A DNA stretch of 64,000 nt from Caulobacter sp. BK020 (GTDB lineage Bacteria > Pseudomonadota > Alphaproteobacteria > Caulobacterales > Caulobacteraceae), in NCBI RefSeq assembly GCF_004342605.1, contig NZ_SLZL01000009.1, positions 169,360 through 233,359 on the forward strand. Direction: 5' to 3'. How positions within the stretch are numbered: the stretch's first letter is position 1; each line of letters begins with the position of its first letter. Positions 25,392 to 34,409 of this stretch are shown here, in pieces. The position numbers and the translations under genes were made by a program. The notes beneath the pieces are model-generated. The model was not told the origin of the DNA and searched no databases. It worked only from the letters and a program-made list of their open reading frames with translations.

Positions 25392-25706
25392 GGCCTTCCT
25401 TTCGTCCTCCTTACGCCCGCGACTCTGGCGGTCGCTCGCGTCGACAAGGCTCGATCTGGCGCGGCCCGTCGGCCCCGCTCAATCACGGCCAAGCCTGAGG
25501 CCAGGAAAGCGGGCGTTTCGCCCGGTGGTTGTGCATCCAGGCCTCCGGACGCCCAGCGAAGGGGCGCCGCCGGAAAGTCTCGCGGCGTCGAAGTTCGTCG
25601 CAACAATCGCCCCGCCTCCAGAGGTCAAAAAATTTCACTGCTCCCATGCGGACTTGGCGAGAATTGTCCTTGTGGTCAAGAACCTTCGGCGCTTCGTGCG
25701 ACCAGG
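25392..25706. other. Intergenic stretch, nothing recognised
   Basis: About 315 bp in front of the MarR gene and behind the small hypothetical gene. Open frames exist in several directions because of high GC, but none has a start site plus a family pattern. No RNA gene, repeat or clear operator is visible. Confidence 0.4.
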
Positions 25707-25976
25707 TTATCCGAGTCGGCGGGAAATCACGCCGCGGGCCCGGCCGCCCTGGTCGTAGCGGCTGGGGCCGCCGTAGACGGCCACCTCGCACAGGATGTCG
25801 CCGCCGGGCTGGTCGGCCCAGAGATAACTTCGTTCCACTTCCACGTTGCGCCCGGCCGGCGAGATGCCCTCGAAGGTGTCGCCCCAGGGAATCACCTTGT
25901 TCAGGTCGCGCCAGGTCAGGGTCATGGCGCGCGCCAGCTCGTCCTGGGCCATGGCTTCGAGGTCGGGATCGCTCAT
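25707..25976 (-). CDS. Small hypothetical protein
   Basis: An 89-residue protein starting MSDPDLEAMAQDELARAMTL. The sequence TWRDLNKVIPWGDTFEGISP and VERSYLWADQPGGDILCEVAVYGGPSRYD has the feel of a conserved alphaproteobacterial protein, but I do not know the family. Soluble, acidic N-terminal helix. The frame is open further upstream to 26183, but that part is antisense to the DUF3606 gene and is not counted. Confidence 0.6.
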   Translation of the reverse strand: MSDPDLEAMAQDELARAMTLTWRDLNKVIPWGDTFEGISPAGRNVEVERSYLWADQPGGDILCEVAVYGGPSRYDQGGRARGVISRRLG

Positions 25977-26057
25977 CAGGGTCTTTCCAAGGTCAGTCGT
26001 CGCCTCGACAACGTCCGCCGCGCGCGATAGGCCCGCAAGAGAACGTAGGAGGCGACG

Positions 26058-26240
26058 ATGGGTGCTCCCAAGGGCAAGCGGGACTTCCGCGACGAGGATC
26101 GCCTGGATCCGCGCGAACGCCATCAGGTCGAATACTGGATGAAGCGCTGGGGCGTGACCAAGGACCAGCTGGTCGCCGCCCACCGCAAGGTCGGCAATTC
26201 GATCAAGGACATCGGCGCCGAGCTGGGGAAGAAGCGCTAG
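26058..26240 (+). CDS. DUF3606 family protein
   Basis: A 60-residue basic protein. DRLDPRERHQVEYWMKRWGVTKDQLVAAHRKVGNSIKDI is the DUF3606 core: a helix followed by a G-V-(T/S) turn and a second helix. These small proteins are frequent in alphaproteobacteria and have no established function. AGGAGG stands six bases before the ATG. Confidence 0.85.
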   Translation: MGAPKGKRDFRDEDRLDPRERHQVEYWMKRWGVTKDQLVAAHRKVGNSIKDIGAELGKKR

Positions 26241-26244
26241 GCGC

Positions 26245-26371
26245 CGTGCGTCCTTCGAGGCTCGCCTACGGCTCGCACCTCAGGATGAGGACTTTACAGC
26301 CAAAACGCTCCTCATCCTGAGGCGCCCGCCCCCTCTTGGCTTGAAGAAGGGCGGGCCTCGAAGGACGCACG
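26245..26371. repeat. Dispersed inverted repeat (REP/MITE-like), type 2
   Basis: The outer arms 26245-26261 and 26355-26371 are perfect 17-base inverted copies (CGTGCGTCCTTCGAGGC). Inner arms 26278-26291 and 26309-26322 (CCTCAGGATGAGGA) also pair perfectly. The element is related to the hairpin at 11241-11324 through TCCTTCGA and GGATGAGG. It lies between convergent genes and may act as a bidirectional transcript end. Confidence 0.8.
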
Positions 26372-26375
26372 GGAC

Positions 26376-26798
26376 CTACCGCTTGTCCCGCCGGAACTTG
26401 GCCGCCTCGGCGGCCAGGGACGAGGCCCCGGGATCGAAATCCTCCGGCTCGGGCTCGAACGGCAGATGGCCGGCGACGCCGCGCAGGGCCAACCACAGCG
26501 GATGGCTGAAATGGCCCAGGATCCGCAGCGGCCGACGCTTGTCGTCGGTGACGTCCCAGCCTTCCCGCTCGAACGCCTCGGCCTGCTCGCGCATCGATTT
26601 CACGTCGATCCCGTCCCAGCCCGGCGGATCGGCGACCAGGGCGGCCTCGTCGGCGGTGAGGCCGAAGGTGTCGCGCGCCAGCTGGTCGATCTCCGGGAAC
26701 TGGGCCCGCGCCTCCGGATCGGCGAACGACGGCTTCATCAGCGCCCGGGTCTCCAGGTCGGCGAAGCCGGGCAGGTCGATCAGGCGGCGCGGGGCCAT
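26376..26798 (-). CDS. Conserved hypothetical protein
   Basis: A 140-residue soluble protein, MAPRRLIDLPGFADLETRAL at its start. No known domain recognised. The middle reads DTFGLTADEAALVADPPGWDGIDVKSMREQAEAFE, acidic and helical; HPLWLALRGVAGHLPFEPEP lies near the end. It begins 5 bp after the DUF3297 gene on the same strand, so the two form an operon. Confidence 0.6.
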   Translation of the reverse strand: MAPRRLIDLPGFADLETRALMKPSFADPEARAQFPEIDQLARDTFGLTADEAALVADPPGWDGIDVKSMREQAEAFEREGWDVTDDKRRPLRILGHFSHPLWLALRGVAGHLPFEPEPEDFDPGASSLAAEAAKFRRDKR

Positions 26799-26803
26799 CG
26801 GGC

Positions 26804-27055
26804 TCAGCCTTCGGCGTTGTCGTTGCGGAAGTAGGGCTTGACCTCGCCCTGCAGCTTGATGGTCATCGGGTTGCCCTTGCGGTCGACGGCCTTGCCGGCG
26901 GTGACGCGGATCCAGCCCTCGCTGACGCAGTACTCGTCGACATTGGTCTTCTCGACGCCGTTGAACACGATGCCCACGCCGCGCTCGAGGATCTCGGCGT
27001 CGTAGTGCGGACTGGAGGGGTTGGAGGCCAGGCGGTCGGGAGGCGTGTCGCTCAT
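26804..27055 (-). CDS. DUF3297 family protein
   Basis: An 83-residue protein with the DUF3297 pattern: PPDRLASNPSSPHYDAEILE, RGVGIVFNGVEKTNVDEYCV, GWIRVTAGKAVDRKGNPMTI and KLQGEVKPYF. It is small, soluble and widely conserved in proteobacteria with unknown function. ATG 27055 fits the conserved N-terminus; the frame is open to 27115 without support. Confidence 0.88.
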   Translation of the reverse strand: MSDTPPDRLASNPSSPHYDAEILERGVGIVFNGVEKTNVDEYCVSEGWIRVTAGKAVDRKGNPMTIKLQGEVKPYFRNDNAEG

Positions 27056-27212
27056 GGGATCGTCTTTCGAAATTTGGACGGGCAAAGCCATCGAACGCGC
27101 GTGATAGCCACCCAAGCCCGCAATTCCAATAGGATTGCACGCGATCGCATCATGCGCCGCGACAACGTCATGGTCGCCTGCTAGCTACGGCCGTCCTCAT
27201 TTCGGAGTCCGC

Positions 27213-27818
27213 ATGCTGCGTCGCCTCTACGACTGGGTCATGGGCCTGGCCGCCTCCCGTCACGCCCCGGCCAGCCTGTTCGCCATCTCGTTCGCCGAGA
27301 GCTCGTTCTTCCCCGTGCCGCCCGACGTGATGCTGGCGCCCATGGTGCTGGCCAAGCCGGACAAGGCCTGGCGCTACGCCGCCCTCTGCACCCTGGCGTC
27401 GGTTCTCGGCGGGATCCTGGGCTACGGCATCGGCTTCTTCTTCCACGACGCGGCGCAGAAGCTGCTGGCGGTGCTGGGCAAGCCGACAGCCCTGGCCGAC
27501 GCGGAATGCTGGTACCGCCAGTGGGGCTCGTGGGTGATCATCGCCAAGGGCTTCACCCCCATCCCGTTCAAGCTGGTGACCATCACCTCGGGCCTGCTGC
27601 AGTTCAGCTTCCCGATCTTCATCGCCGCCTGCGTGGTCACCCGCGCCGCCCGTTTCTTCCTGGTGGCCTTCGTGGTCAAGAAGTTCGGCCCGGCCATGAT
27701 GCCGGTGATCGAGCGGCGCCTGGCCCTGTTCGCCGGCATCCTGATCGCCCTGCTTGTCATCGGCCTCACGGCGAGCCACTTCTTGGGGGGAAGCGGCGGT
27801 GGAGCGTGCGCGGGATGA
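27213..27818 (+). CDS. YqaA/DedA-like inner-membrane protein
   Basis: A 201-residue membrane protein with about five hydrophobic segments and the VTT/SNARE-associated fold. Marks are ISFAESSFFPVPPDVMLAPM, GYGIGFFFHD and the GFTPIPFKLVTITSGLLQFSF re-entrant region typical of YqaA. The family takes part in envelope lipid handling; its exact activity is uncertain. The start ATG 27213 has GGAG upstream, and the stop overlaps the dsbB start (ATGA). Confidence 0.85.
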   Translation: MLRRLYDWVMGLAASRHAPASLFAISFAESSFFPVPPDVMLAPMVLAKPDKAWRYAALCTLASVLGGILGYGIGFFFHDAAQKLLAVLGKPTALADAECWYRQWGSWVIIAKGFTPIPFKLVTITSGLLQFSFPIFIAACVVTRAARFFLVAFVVKKFGPAMMPVIERRLALFAGILIALLVIGLTASHFLGGSGGGACAG

Positions 27819-28387
27819 CGATCGAACACACCAGCGAAGCCGGCGCGGCGGGCGCCCTGGCCCCCAATCGCTCGCCGATCGGCTGGGCCGCCGACCACTG
27901 GCCGCTGCTGGCCTTCATCGCCTGCGCCGCCATGCTGGGCGCCGCCCACGCCTTCGAGACCTTCGGCAAGCTGGCCCCCTGCCTGCTGTGCCTGAAGCAG
28001 CGCGAAGCCTACTGGGTCACCGGGGCGGTGGCGCTGGTGACGATCCTCCTCAGCCGCACCGCCTGGGTCGACAAGGTGCGGCGGCCGCTGATCCTGCTGA
28101 TCGGCCTGGGCTTCCTCTATGGCGCGGGCCTGGCGGTCTATCATGCCGGCGCCGAGTGGAAGTGGTGGCCCGGGCCCGCCGCCTGCGCGGCCGGCGGCGC
28201 GGCCTCGGCCGACGATCTGGTGGCCATGCTGAAGGGCGCCAAGATCGCCGCCCCGTCCTGCGACAAGGCCGTCTGGATCTTCCTGGGCCTGTCGATGGCC
28301 GGCTGGAACGCCCTGATCTCCCTGGGCCTGGCCGCCGCCTCGTTCTTCGCCTGCCTGCGCCCCCAGGCCGCGCCCAAGGCGGCTTGA
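27815..28387 (+). CDS. dsbB: Disulfide bond formation protein DsbB
   Basis: A 190-residue inner-membrane protein with four hydrophobic segments. The first periplasmic loop has APCLLCLKQREAYW with the redox pair C56/C59. The second has C124 and C149 as the partner pair (AACAAGG and APSCDK). DsbB reoxidises DsbA and passes electrons to ubiquinone. This matches the next gene, coq7, which makes ubiquinone. The ATG overlaps the yqaA stop. Confidence 0.88.
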   Translation: MTIEHTSEAGAAGALAPNRSPIGWAADHWPLLAFIACAAMLGAAHAFETFGKLAPCLLCLKQREAYWVTGAVALVTILLSRTAWVDKVRRPLILLIGLGFLYGAGLAVYHAGAEWKWWPGPAACAAGGAASADDLVAMLKGAKIAAPSCDKAVWIFLGLSMAGWNALISLGLAAASFFACLRPQAAPKAA

Positions 28388-28388
28388 A

Positions 28389-28949
28389 ATGAGCCAGCCC
28401 GTCCCTCCCCGTCCGGGCGCCGGCGCCCAGAAGGCGCGCCTGGCCGAGATCCTTAGGGTCGACCAGGCCGGCGAGCTGGCGGCCGTCCATATCTATCGCG
28501 GCCAGCAGGCGGTGATGCGCAACGCGCCCGGACGAGAACGGATCGCCGGCCAACTGCAGGAAATGGAGGGCCACGAGCAGGTCCACCTGAGCCGCTTCAA
28601 CGACCTGCTGGGCGAGCGCCGGGTGCGGCCCACCCTGATGTCGCCGGTCTGGCGCGCCGCCGCCTTCGCCCTGGGCGCGGGCACGGCCCTGCTGGGCGAC
28701 AAGGCCGCCCACGCCTGCACTGAGGCGGTGGAGACGGTGATCGAGCAGCACTATGCCGGCCAGATCGCCGAACTGGAGGCGCGCGATCCCTCGCTGGCCG
28801 CCGAGCTCAGCCAGTTCCGCGACGACGAGCTGCATCACAAGGACATCGCCGTCGGCGAAGGGGCCCTGGAGGCGCCGGCCTATCCGCTGCTGTCGGCGGT
28901 GATCCGCGCCGGCTGCCGCGCGGCGATCAAGATCAGCGAAAAGATCTGA
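28389..28949 (+). CDS. coq7: Demethoxyubiquinone hydroxylase Coq7
   Basis: A 186-residue di-iron monooxygenase for the C6 hydroxylation step in ubiquinone synthesis. All iron-ligand motifs are present: RVDQAGELAAVHIY (Glu), MEGHEQVH (Glu and His), TVIEQHY (Glu) and RDDELHHKD (Glu and His). It starts two bases after the dsbB stop, so yqaA-dsbB-coq7 is one operon. Confidence 0.95.
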   Translation: MSQPVPPRPGAGAQKARLAEILRVDQAGELAAVHIYRGQQAVMRNAPGRERIAGQLQEMEGHEQVHLSRFNDLLGERRVRPTLMSPVWRAAAFALGAGTALLGDKAAHACTEAVETVIEQHYAGQIAELEARDPSLAAELSQFRDDELHHKDIAVGEGALEAPAYPLLSAVIRAGCRAAIKISEKI

Positions 28950-29061
28950 TCAACGTTTGCTGTAACGCCGAAAGAACCATCCCCGAAACTTCCGGCTTGG
29001 CGACCTGCGTGGCCGCGCTTACCCATGTCGCCGAAAGTTCGCGTCGCGAGGGGAGTTTGCT

Positions 29062-30831
29062 TTGCCTATCCAGTTTCACCGCCGGGCCGCGGCCCTGTGC
29101 GCCGTCTCGCTGCTGGCCCTGACCGGCGCCGCTCAGGCCGCGCCCGCCGCCAAGCCGGCCCCGACCACGGCCCTGACCCTGAGCACCGGCGGCCAGATGC
29201 CGGCCGAGGAAGCGGCGGTGACGATCGAGCATGTCGACCTGAAGCTGAAGATCCTTCCCGAGCGCAAGGCGATCGAAGGCGACGCCACCCTGACCCTGGC
29301 GGCCAAGAGCGCCCTGCCCCGCATCGTTCTGGATTTCGACAGGAACTTCGCGGTCAGCGCCCTGATCGTCGACGGCAAGACCCTGCCGGTCTCGGCCTGG
29401 ACCAATCCCGAGGGCCGCCTGACCATCACCCCGCCCGCCCCGATCGCCGCCGGGGCCAGGACGGTGGTCCAGATCCGCTACGCCGGCCAGCCGCACGAGG
29501 CCGAGAAGGCGCCGTGGGACGGCGGCTTCGTCTGGAAAACCGCCCCGACCGGAGAGCCCTGGATCGCCAGCGCCGTGCAGGGCGACGGCTGCGACCTGTT
29601 CTGGCCGTGCATCGACTTCCCGACCGGCGAGCCGCTGCTGGTCGACTTCTACGTCACCGTCCCCGCCCCCCTGTCGGCCCCGGCCGGCGGCGTGCTGGTG
29701 GGCGTCACGGAAAAGGACGGCTGGCGCACCTTCCACTGGCGCCAGAAGCAGCCCGACACCTACGCCATCGCCGTCAATGTCGGCCCCTATGTGAAGTTGG
29801 AGGACACCTACAAGAGCCGGTTCGGCGACAGCTTCCCGATCGAATACTGGTACCTGAAGAGCGACGATCCGGCCAAGGCCAGGGCCCTGTTCGCCGAGTT
29901 CCCGACCACCCTGGACTTCTTCGAACAGATGATCGGCCCCTACCCGTTCCGCTCGGAAAAGCTGGGGGTGGTGGAGACGCCGCACCTGGGCATGGAACAC
30001 CAGACGATGAACGCCTACGGCAACGAGTACAAAAAGGACGTCTACGGCTACGACTGGCTGTTCCAGCACGAGCTGTCGCACGAGTGGTTCGGCAACCAGG
30101 TGACCAATGTCGACTGGGACGACATGTGGATCCACGAGGGCCTGGGCAGCTACATGCAACCCCTGTTCTCGCAATGGCTGCACGGCGACATGGAGTACAT
30201 GACCCGCCTGAACGCCCAGCGGGTGGGCAGCAAGAACCAGTTCCCGATCGTCGCCGACAAGGTGATGACCGAGGATCAGGTCTACAAGCCCGAGGGCGGG
30301 CCGGCGAACGACATCTACGCCAAGGGTTCGAACGTCATGCACACCCTGCGCGCCACGATCGGCGACGCGGCCTTCTTCAAGGCGGTGCGCATCCTGGTCT
30401 ATGGCCGCCCCGACCCCAAGCCCGGCAACTTCGCACCGCGCTACGCCACGACCCGGGACTTCATCAAGATCGTCAACGACGTGACGGGGAAGGACTACCA
30501 GTGGTTCTTCGACGCCTATTTCTACCAGGCCAAGCTGCCGGAACTGCGGACAGCGCGCGATGGCGACGACCTGGTGCTGAGCTGGAAGACGCCCTCGGGC
30601 AAGGCCTTCCCGATGCCGGTCGAGGTCAAGGTCGGCGACAAGATCGTCACGGCGCCGATGACCGACAACACCGGCCGCATCAAGGTGGGCGACGCCGTGC
30701 CGGTGATCGTCGACCCGGCCTCCAAGATCCTGCGCCGCCAGCCCTATCTGGAAGAGTACGCCGCCTGGAAGAAGGCGGCGGACGAGGCGGTCAAGGCGGC
30801 TGAAACCGCCAAGCCGGCCAAGCAGAAGTAG
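29062..30831 (+). CDS. M1-family metallopeptidase (exported aminopeptidase)
   Basis: A 589-residue zinc peptidase. Residues 1-27 are a signal peptide (ending AAQA), so it is periplasmic or outer-membrane associated. The N-terminal beta-saddle domain is followed by the catalytic domain with LGMEHQ (exopeptidase motif variant, about 309-314), zinc ligands H336, H340 in HELSH and E359 in HEGLGSY, and a Tyr near 430. It is shorter than full M1 enzymes and lacks the large helical C-terminal domain. The start is a TTG with a strong GGGGAG; no ATG nearby fits the signal peptide. Confidence 0.88.
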   Translation: MPIQFHRRAAALCAVSLLALTGAAQAAPAAKPAPTTALTLSTGGQMPAEEAAVTIEHVDLKLKILPERKAIEGDATLTLAAKSALPRIVLDFDRNFAVSALIVDGKTLPVSAWTNPEGRLTITPPAPIAAGARTVVQIRYAGQPHEAEKAPWDGGFVWKTAPTGEPWIASAVQGDGCDLFWPCIDFPTGEPLLVDFYVTVPAPLSAPAGGVLVGVTEKDGWRTFHWRQKQPDTYAIAVNVGPYVKLEDTYKSRFGDSFPIEYWYLKSDDPAKARALFAEFPTTLDFFEQMIGPYPFRSEKLGVVETPHLGMEHQTMNAYGNEYKKDVYGYDWLFQHELSHEWFGNQVTNVDWDDMWIHEGLGSYMQPLFSQWLHGDMEYMTRLNAQRVGSKNQFPIVADKVMTEDQVYKPEGGPANDIYAKGSNVMHTLRATIGDAAFFKAVRILVYGRPDPKPGNFAPRYATTRDFIKIVNDVTGKDYQWFFDAYFYQAKLPELRTARDGDDLVLSWKTPSGKAFPMPVEVKVGDKIVTAPMTDNTGRIKVGDAVPVIVDPASKILRRQPYLEEYAAWKKAADEAVKAAETAKPAKQK

Positions 30832-30864
30832 ACGCCGGCGCCGGGCCGGTTCTGAACGCGACCT

Positions 30865-31575
30865 CTACGCCCCCGCCGGCAGCTTCAGGAACGCCTCCGG
30901 CTTGAGCGCGACTGGGGTGAAGCGGGCCTGGCGGATCGCGCCCTTGAAGTAGTCGACCCGGTTCATCCGCACGCCCACCGAGGCCCGCCCGGGGCCTTGC
31001 GGGGTGAAGGCGATCTTCGCCTCGCCCTGCAGCTGGCCGTCGGCATAGGCGCGATAGGTCTCGCCGTCATAGGTCTGGGCCACGTGACGCCAGCGGCCGA
31101 CGGGGAACAGCTTGTCGGGAGCGACCAGGGTCTGCTTGTAGCCCGGCCCGTTGACGAAGGCGTCCAGGTACCATTGGTCCCCGACCACCCGTAGCTCGAA
31201 CAGCATCCGGGTGTTGGACGGCGTGGCGGGCGCGGGGACCGGCTCGTCGGAGGCCAGGTGGAACCAGCGCTGGGCGAAGGCGCCGCCGTCCGGCCGGATA
31301 AGAGCCTCGAAGGTGAAGGTGGCCGCGCCGGCCAGGGGATGGCGGTCGAAGAACAGGGCGTCGTCGACGCCGTCGAACAGCACCGCCTTGCCCAGCGGCG
31401 TGTCGATCACGGTCGGCGCGCCCTCGACATGAGTGACCTCGCCGCCGATGCGGTCCAGCCGGTCGAAGGTCCAGACGACGCAGCCCGCCTTGGCGGCCGC
31501 CAAGGCCGGGCCGGCGGCCAGGCTGGCGGCGGCGCCGAGCAGAAGGTCGCGGCGGATCATCGCGTTGCCGGCCAT
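30865..31575 (-). CDS. Exported LamG/concanavalin-like domain protein
   Basis: A 236-residue secreted protein. The N-terminus MIRRDLLLGAAASLAAGPAL is a Tat-like signal. The body is a single jelly-roll of the LamG / laminin-G-3 kind: LGKAVLFDGVDDALFF, FTFEALIRPDGG, GRWRHVAQTYDG, and YADGQLQGE, followed by FKGAIRQARF. It should bind or clamp sugars rather than cut them. An ATCGTATA-type site with a good promoter lies directly upstream, the same motif as in the hydroxyproline and glycosidase genes to the right. Confidence 0.78.
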   Translation of the reverse strand: MAGNAMIRRDLLLGAAASLAAGPALAAAKAGCVVWTFDRLDRIGGEVTHVEGAPTVIDTPLGKAVLFDGVDDALFFDRHPLAGAATFTFEALIRPDGGAFAQRWFHLASDEPVPAPATPSNTRMLFELRVVGDQWYLDAFVNGPGYKQTLVAPDKLFPVGRWRHVAQTYDGETYRAYADGQLQGEAKIAFTPQGPGRASVGVRMNRVDYFKGAIRQARFTPVALKPEAFLKLPAGA

Positions 31576-31610
31576 CTTAGAATCCCGTCCTGCCGTCGAG
31601 CACCATCGGG

Positions 31611-31642
31611 ATCGTATAGGCCCGCGCCCGCGTCGCTGTCAG
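31611..31642 (-). promoter_or_regulatory. Promoter of LamG gene with ATCGTATA-type operator
   Basis: On the minus strand CTGACA (31642-31637) and CTATAC (31619-31614) are spaced 17 bp apart, a good sigma-70 promoter 39 bp before the ATG. The -10 overlaps TATACGAT, the shared operator-like core seen at six other units to the right. Confidence 0.5.
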
Positions 31643-31682
31643 CTGGCGCGGACTGTTTCGTTTCGCGCCAGATCGCGGATCG

Positions 31683-33134
31683 TCAGTCGACGATCACGCT
31701 GGCTTCCCGCACCGGAGACGCTTCGGCGCCCCGCGCCAGCAGGCTGGAGCGACGGCTGTAGGCCAGGTAGACGACCAGGCCGACCAGGTTCCAGGCCACG
31801 AACCGGACCAAGGTGGCCGACGGCAGGCTGGCCATGAAATAGAGGCAGCCGACCACCGCCAGCGGGCCGACGACCCAGGCCGCCGGACAGCGGAACAGCC
31901 GCGGCAGGTCCGGCCGGCTCACCCTCAGCACCATCAGGCACACCGCCACGCAGATGAAGGCCAGCAGGGTGCCGGCGTTGGACAGTTCGGCGATCTGGTC
32001 CAGCGGCAGGAACCCGCCGACCAGGGCCACGACCGCCCCGGTGATCAGGGTCAGGGTGACCGGCGCGCCGCTCTTGGGATGCAGCCGGCCCATGCCGCGC
32101 GGCAGCAGGCCGTCGCGGGCCATGACGAAGAACACCCGGGTCTGGCCGAACATCATCACCAGGATGACGCTGGGCAGGGCGATGATGGCGGCGGCGGCGA
32201 TGCCGAAGGCGGCGGCCGGATGGCCCAGGCCGCGCAGGATGAAGGCCAGCGGCTCGCCCGACCGCGCGAACTCGGCATAGGGCCAGGCCCCGACCGCGCA
32301 GGCGGCGACCAGCATGTAGATCGCCGTGCAGATCACCATCGAGCCGATGATGCCGATTGTCAGGTCGCGCTTGGGGTTCTTGACCTCCTCGGCCGAGGTC
32401 GAGACCGCGTCGAAGCCGAAGAAGGCGAAGAACACGATGGCGGCGGCGGCCATCACGCCGCGCGGATGGCCGCCCTCGGTGTGGGCGGCGAAGCCGTAGG
32501 GCATGAACGGCGTGAAGTTGTGCGCCTTGATGACCGTGACGGTCAGGCCGATGAACACGGCCAGGGCGACGATCTTGATCACCACCAGGCCGATGTTGAG
32601 CGTGGCGCTCTCGCGCGCCCCCTTGGCCAGCAAGGCGGTGATGGCGACGGTGATCAGCACGGCCGGCAGGTTGATGATCCCGCCCGCGTGCGGCCCGGCC
32701 AGGATCTGCGGCGGCAGATGGACGCCCAGGCTCTGCAGCAAGCCGACCATGTAGCCCGACCAGCCGACGGCCACGGCCGCGCAGGTGACGGCGTATTCCA
32801 GGACCAGGCTCCAGCCGACGACCCAGGCCAGTCCCTCGCCCAGCACCGCATAGGCATAGGTATAGGCGCTGCCGGCGGCCGGGATCAGGGTCGCCACCTC
32901 GGCATAGGCCAGGGCGGCGAACACGCACAGCACGCCGCAGGCGGCGAAGGCCAGGATCACCGCCGGTCCGGCGCGCTCGGCGCCGATGCCGGTCAGGGTG
33001 TAGATGCCCGTGCCGATGATGGCGCCAATGCCCAGGGCCAGCAGGTGTGGCCACGACAGGGTCGGCTTCAGCCGTCGGTCGGCCTCCACCGAGACGATCG
33101 CGTCGAGCGCCTTGCGGCGGGTCCAGAAGTTCAT
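31683..33134 (-). CDS. APC-superfamily amino-acid permease (cationic amino-acid transporter-like)
   Basis: A 483-residue inner-membrane transporter with about 12 hydrophobic segments. The first reads LGIGAIIGTGIYTLTGI, the unwound substrate site of APC transporters; GFDAVSTSAEEVKNPKRDL is the typical CAT/YfnA segment. It is last in the minus-strand run of dehydrogenase, peptidase and permease, 66 bp behind the peptidase gene. In this setting hydroxyproline or proline is the probable cargo, but that is from context only. Confidence 0.85.
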   Translation of the reverse strand: MNFWTRRKALDAIVSVEADRRLKPTLSWPHLLALGIGAIIGTGIYTLTGIGAERAGPAVILAFAACGVLCVFAALAYAEVATLIPAAGSAYTYAYAVLGEGLAWVVGWSLVLEYAVTCAAVAVGWSGYMVGLLQSLGVHLPPQILAGPHAGGIINLPAVLITVAITALLAKGARESATLNIGLVVIKIVALAVFIGLTVTVIKAHNFTPFMPYGFAAHTEGGHPRGVMAAAAIVFFAFFGFDAVSTSAEEVKNPKRDLTIGIIGSMVICTAIYMLVAACAVGAWPYAEFARSGEPLAFILRGLGHPAAAFGIAAAAIIALPSVILVMMFGQTRVFFVMARDGLLPRGMGRLHPKSGAPVTLTLITGAVVALVGGFLPLDQIAELSNAGTLLAFICVAVCLMVLRVSRPDLPRLFRCPAAWVVGPLAVVGCLYFMASLPSATLVRFVAWNLVGLVVYLAYSRRSSLLARGAEASPVREASVIVD

Positions 33135-33200
33135 GCGATTACCCCCAAAGGTGTCTTTGACGGGCCGGGGACGACCGGCCGGATGGCGTGGAAACGGGCC

Positions 33201-34409
33201 TCACGACGAACCGAACGGCGCGTCGATCGACGGCGAGGGCTCGGTGAACCAGGCCGCGCCGTCCTCGGTGACGTGGAAGTGGTCCTCCAGTCGCACGCCG
33301 AAGCGGTCGGGGATGACGATCATCGGCTCGTTGGAGAAGCACATCCCCGGCGCCAAAGGCGTGGTGTCGCCCCGCACCAGGTAAGGGCCCTCGTGGATCG
33401 ACAGGCCGATGCCGTGACCCGTGCGGTGCGGCAGGCCCGGAAGGGCGTAGTCCGGGCCCAGGCCGTGGCGCGCCAGCACCCGGCGCGCGGTCTCATCGAC
33501 GACCTCGCAAGGCGCGCCGGGCCGCACGGCGGCGAAGGCGGCGGCCTGGGCCTCGTGCTCGATGTCCCAGATCCGCCGGTGCTCGTCGTCCGGTTCGCCG
33601 AACACATAGGTGCGGGTGATGTCGGCGTTGTAGCCTTCGACCTGGCAGCCGGTGTCGATCAGCACCAGCTCGTCCTCCCCCAGCGCCTGGTCGCCCGGCA
33701 GGCCGTGCGGATAGGCGGTGGCGCGGCCGAACTGCACCGCGCAGAAGGTCGAGCCGCCATCGGCGCCGGCGGCGCGGTGGGCGGTGTCGATGAACCGCTT
33801 GACGGCGCTGGCGGCGATCCCCGGCGCCAGCACGGCGGCGGCGCGCCGGTGGACGTCCAGGGTGATAGCCTTGGCGTAGCGCATCAGGGCCAGCTCCGCC
33901 GGCGACTTGACGCCCCGGCAGCCGTCGATCACCGGCGTGGCGTCGACCGCCTGCAGCGACGGCGCGGCCTTGTCCAGGGCGCTGAACAGCGAGAACGGCG
34001 CGGCCGGGTCCAGGGCCAGGACGTCGGCGCCGATCTCGGACAGCGCCCGGGCCACCAGGGCGGCGGGACTGTCGTGCTCCTGCCAGAGGCGAATGTCGGC
34101 CTCGATCTTCAGGTCGGCCTGCAGCGACCCCAGCTCGAAGCCGGGGCAGATCATGATCGGCCGCCCGTCGCACGGCAGCAGCAGGGCCACCAGCCGCTCG
34201 GTCGCGCCCCACGGCACGCCGGTGAAATAGCGCAGGCTGGCCCCCGCCCCGACCAGCAGCGCGTCGCCCCCGAGCGCGGCGGTCAGGGCCCGCGCCCGCT
34301 CCAGCCGCGCCTCGTATTCGGAAAGCGCGATCGGCGGCGGCCGTCCGGGCCGGGGCGACAAGCCCGCCAGCTGCAGGTCCATGGTCGAGCCGCCGACGCC
34401 CAGGGTCAT
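33201..34409 (-). CDS. M24-family Xaa-Pro peptidase (prolidase-like)
   Basis: A 402-residue pita-bread metallopeptidase. The creatinase-like N-domain includes LRYFTGVPWGATERL. In the C-domain all five metal ligands can be placed: two Asp in LVLIDTGCQVEGYNADITRTY, His in TGHGIGLSIHEGPY, Glu in CFSNEPMI, Glu in HFHVTEDGA. It should split dipeptides or peptides at Xaa-Pro or Xaa-Hyp bonds in the cytoplasm. The ATG overlaps the stop of the dehydrogenase gene by four bases (ATGA). A role in freeing hydroxyproline from imported peptides is an inference from the operon. Confidence 0.87.
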   Translation of the reverse strand: MTLGVGGSTMDLQLAGLSPRPGRPPPIALSEYEARLERARALTAALGGDALLVGAGASLRYFTGVPWGATERLVALLLPCDGRPIMICPGFELGSLQADLKIEADIRLWQEHDSPAALVARALSEIGADVLALDPAAPFSLFSALDKAAPSLQAVDATPVIDGCRGVKSPAELALMRYAKAITLDVHRRAAAVLAPGIAASAVKRFIDTAHRAAGADGGSTFCAVQFGRATAYPHGLPGDQALGEDELVLIDTGCQVEGYNADITRTYVFGEPDDEHRRIWDIEHEAQAAAFAAVRPGAPCEVVDETARRVLARHGLGPDYALPGLPHRTGHGIGLSIHEGPYLVRGDTTPLAPGMCFSNEPMIVIPDRFGVRLEDHFHVTEDGAAWFTEPSPSIDAPFGSS

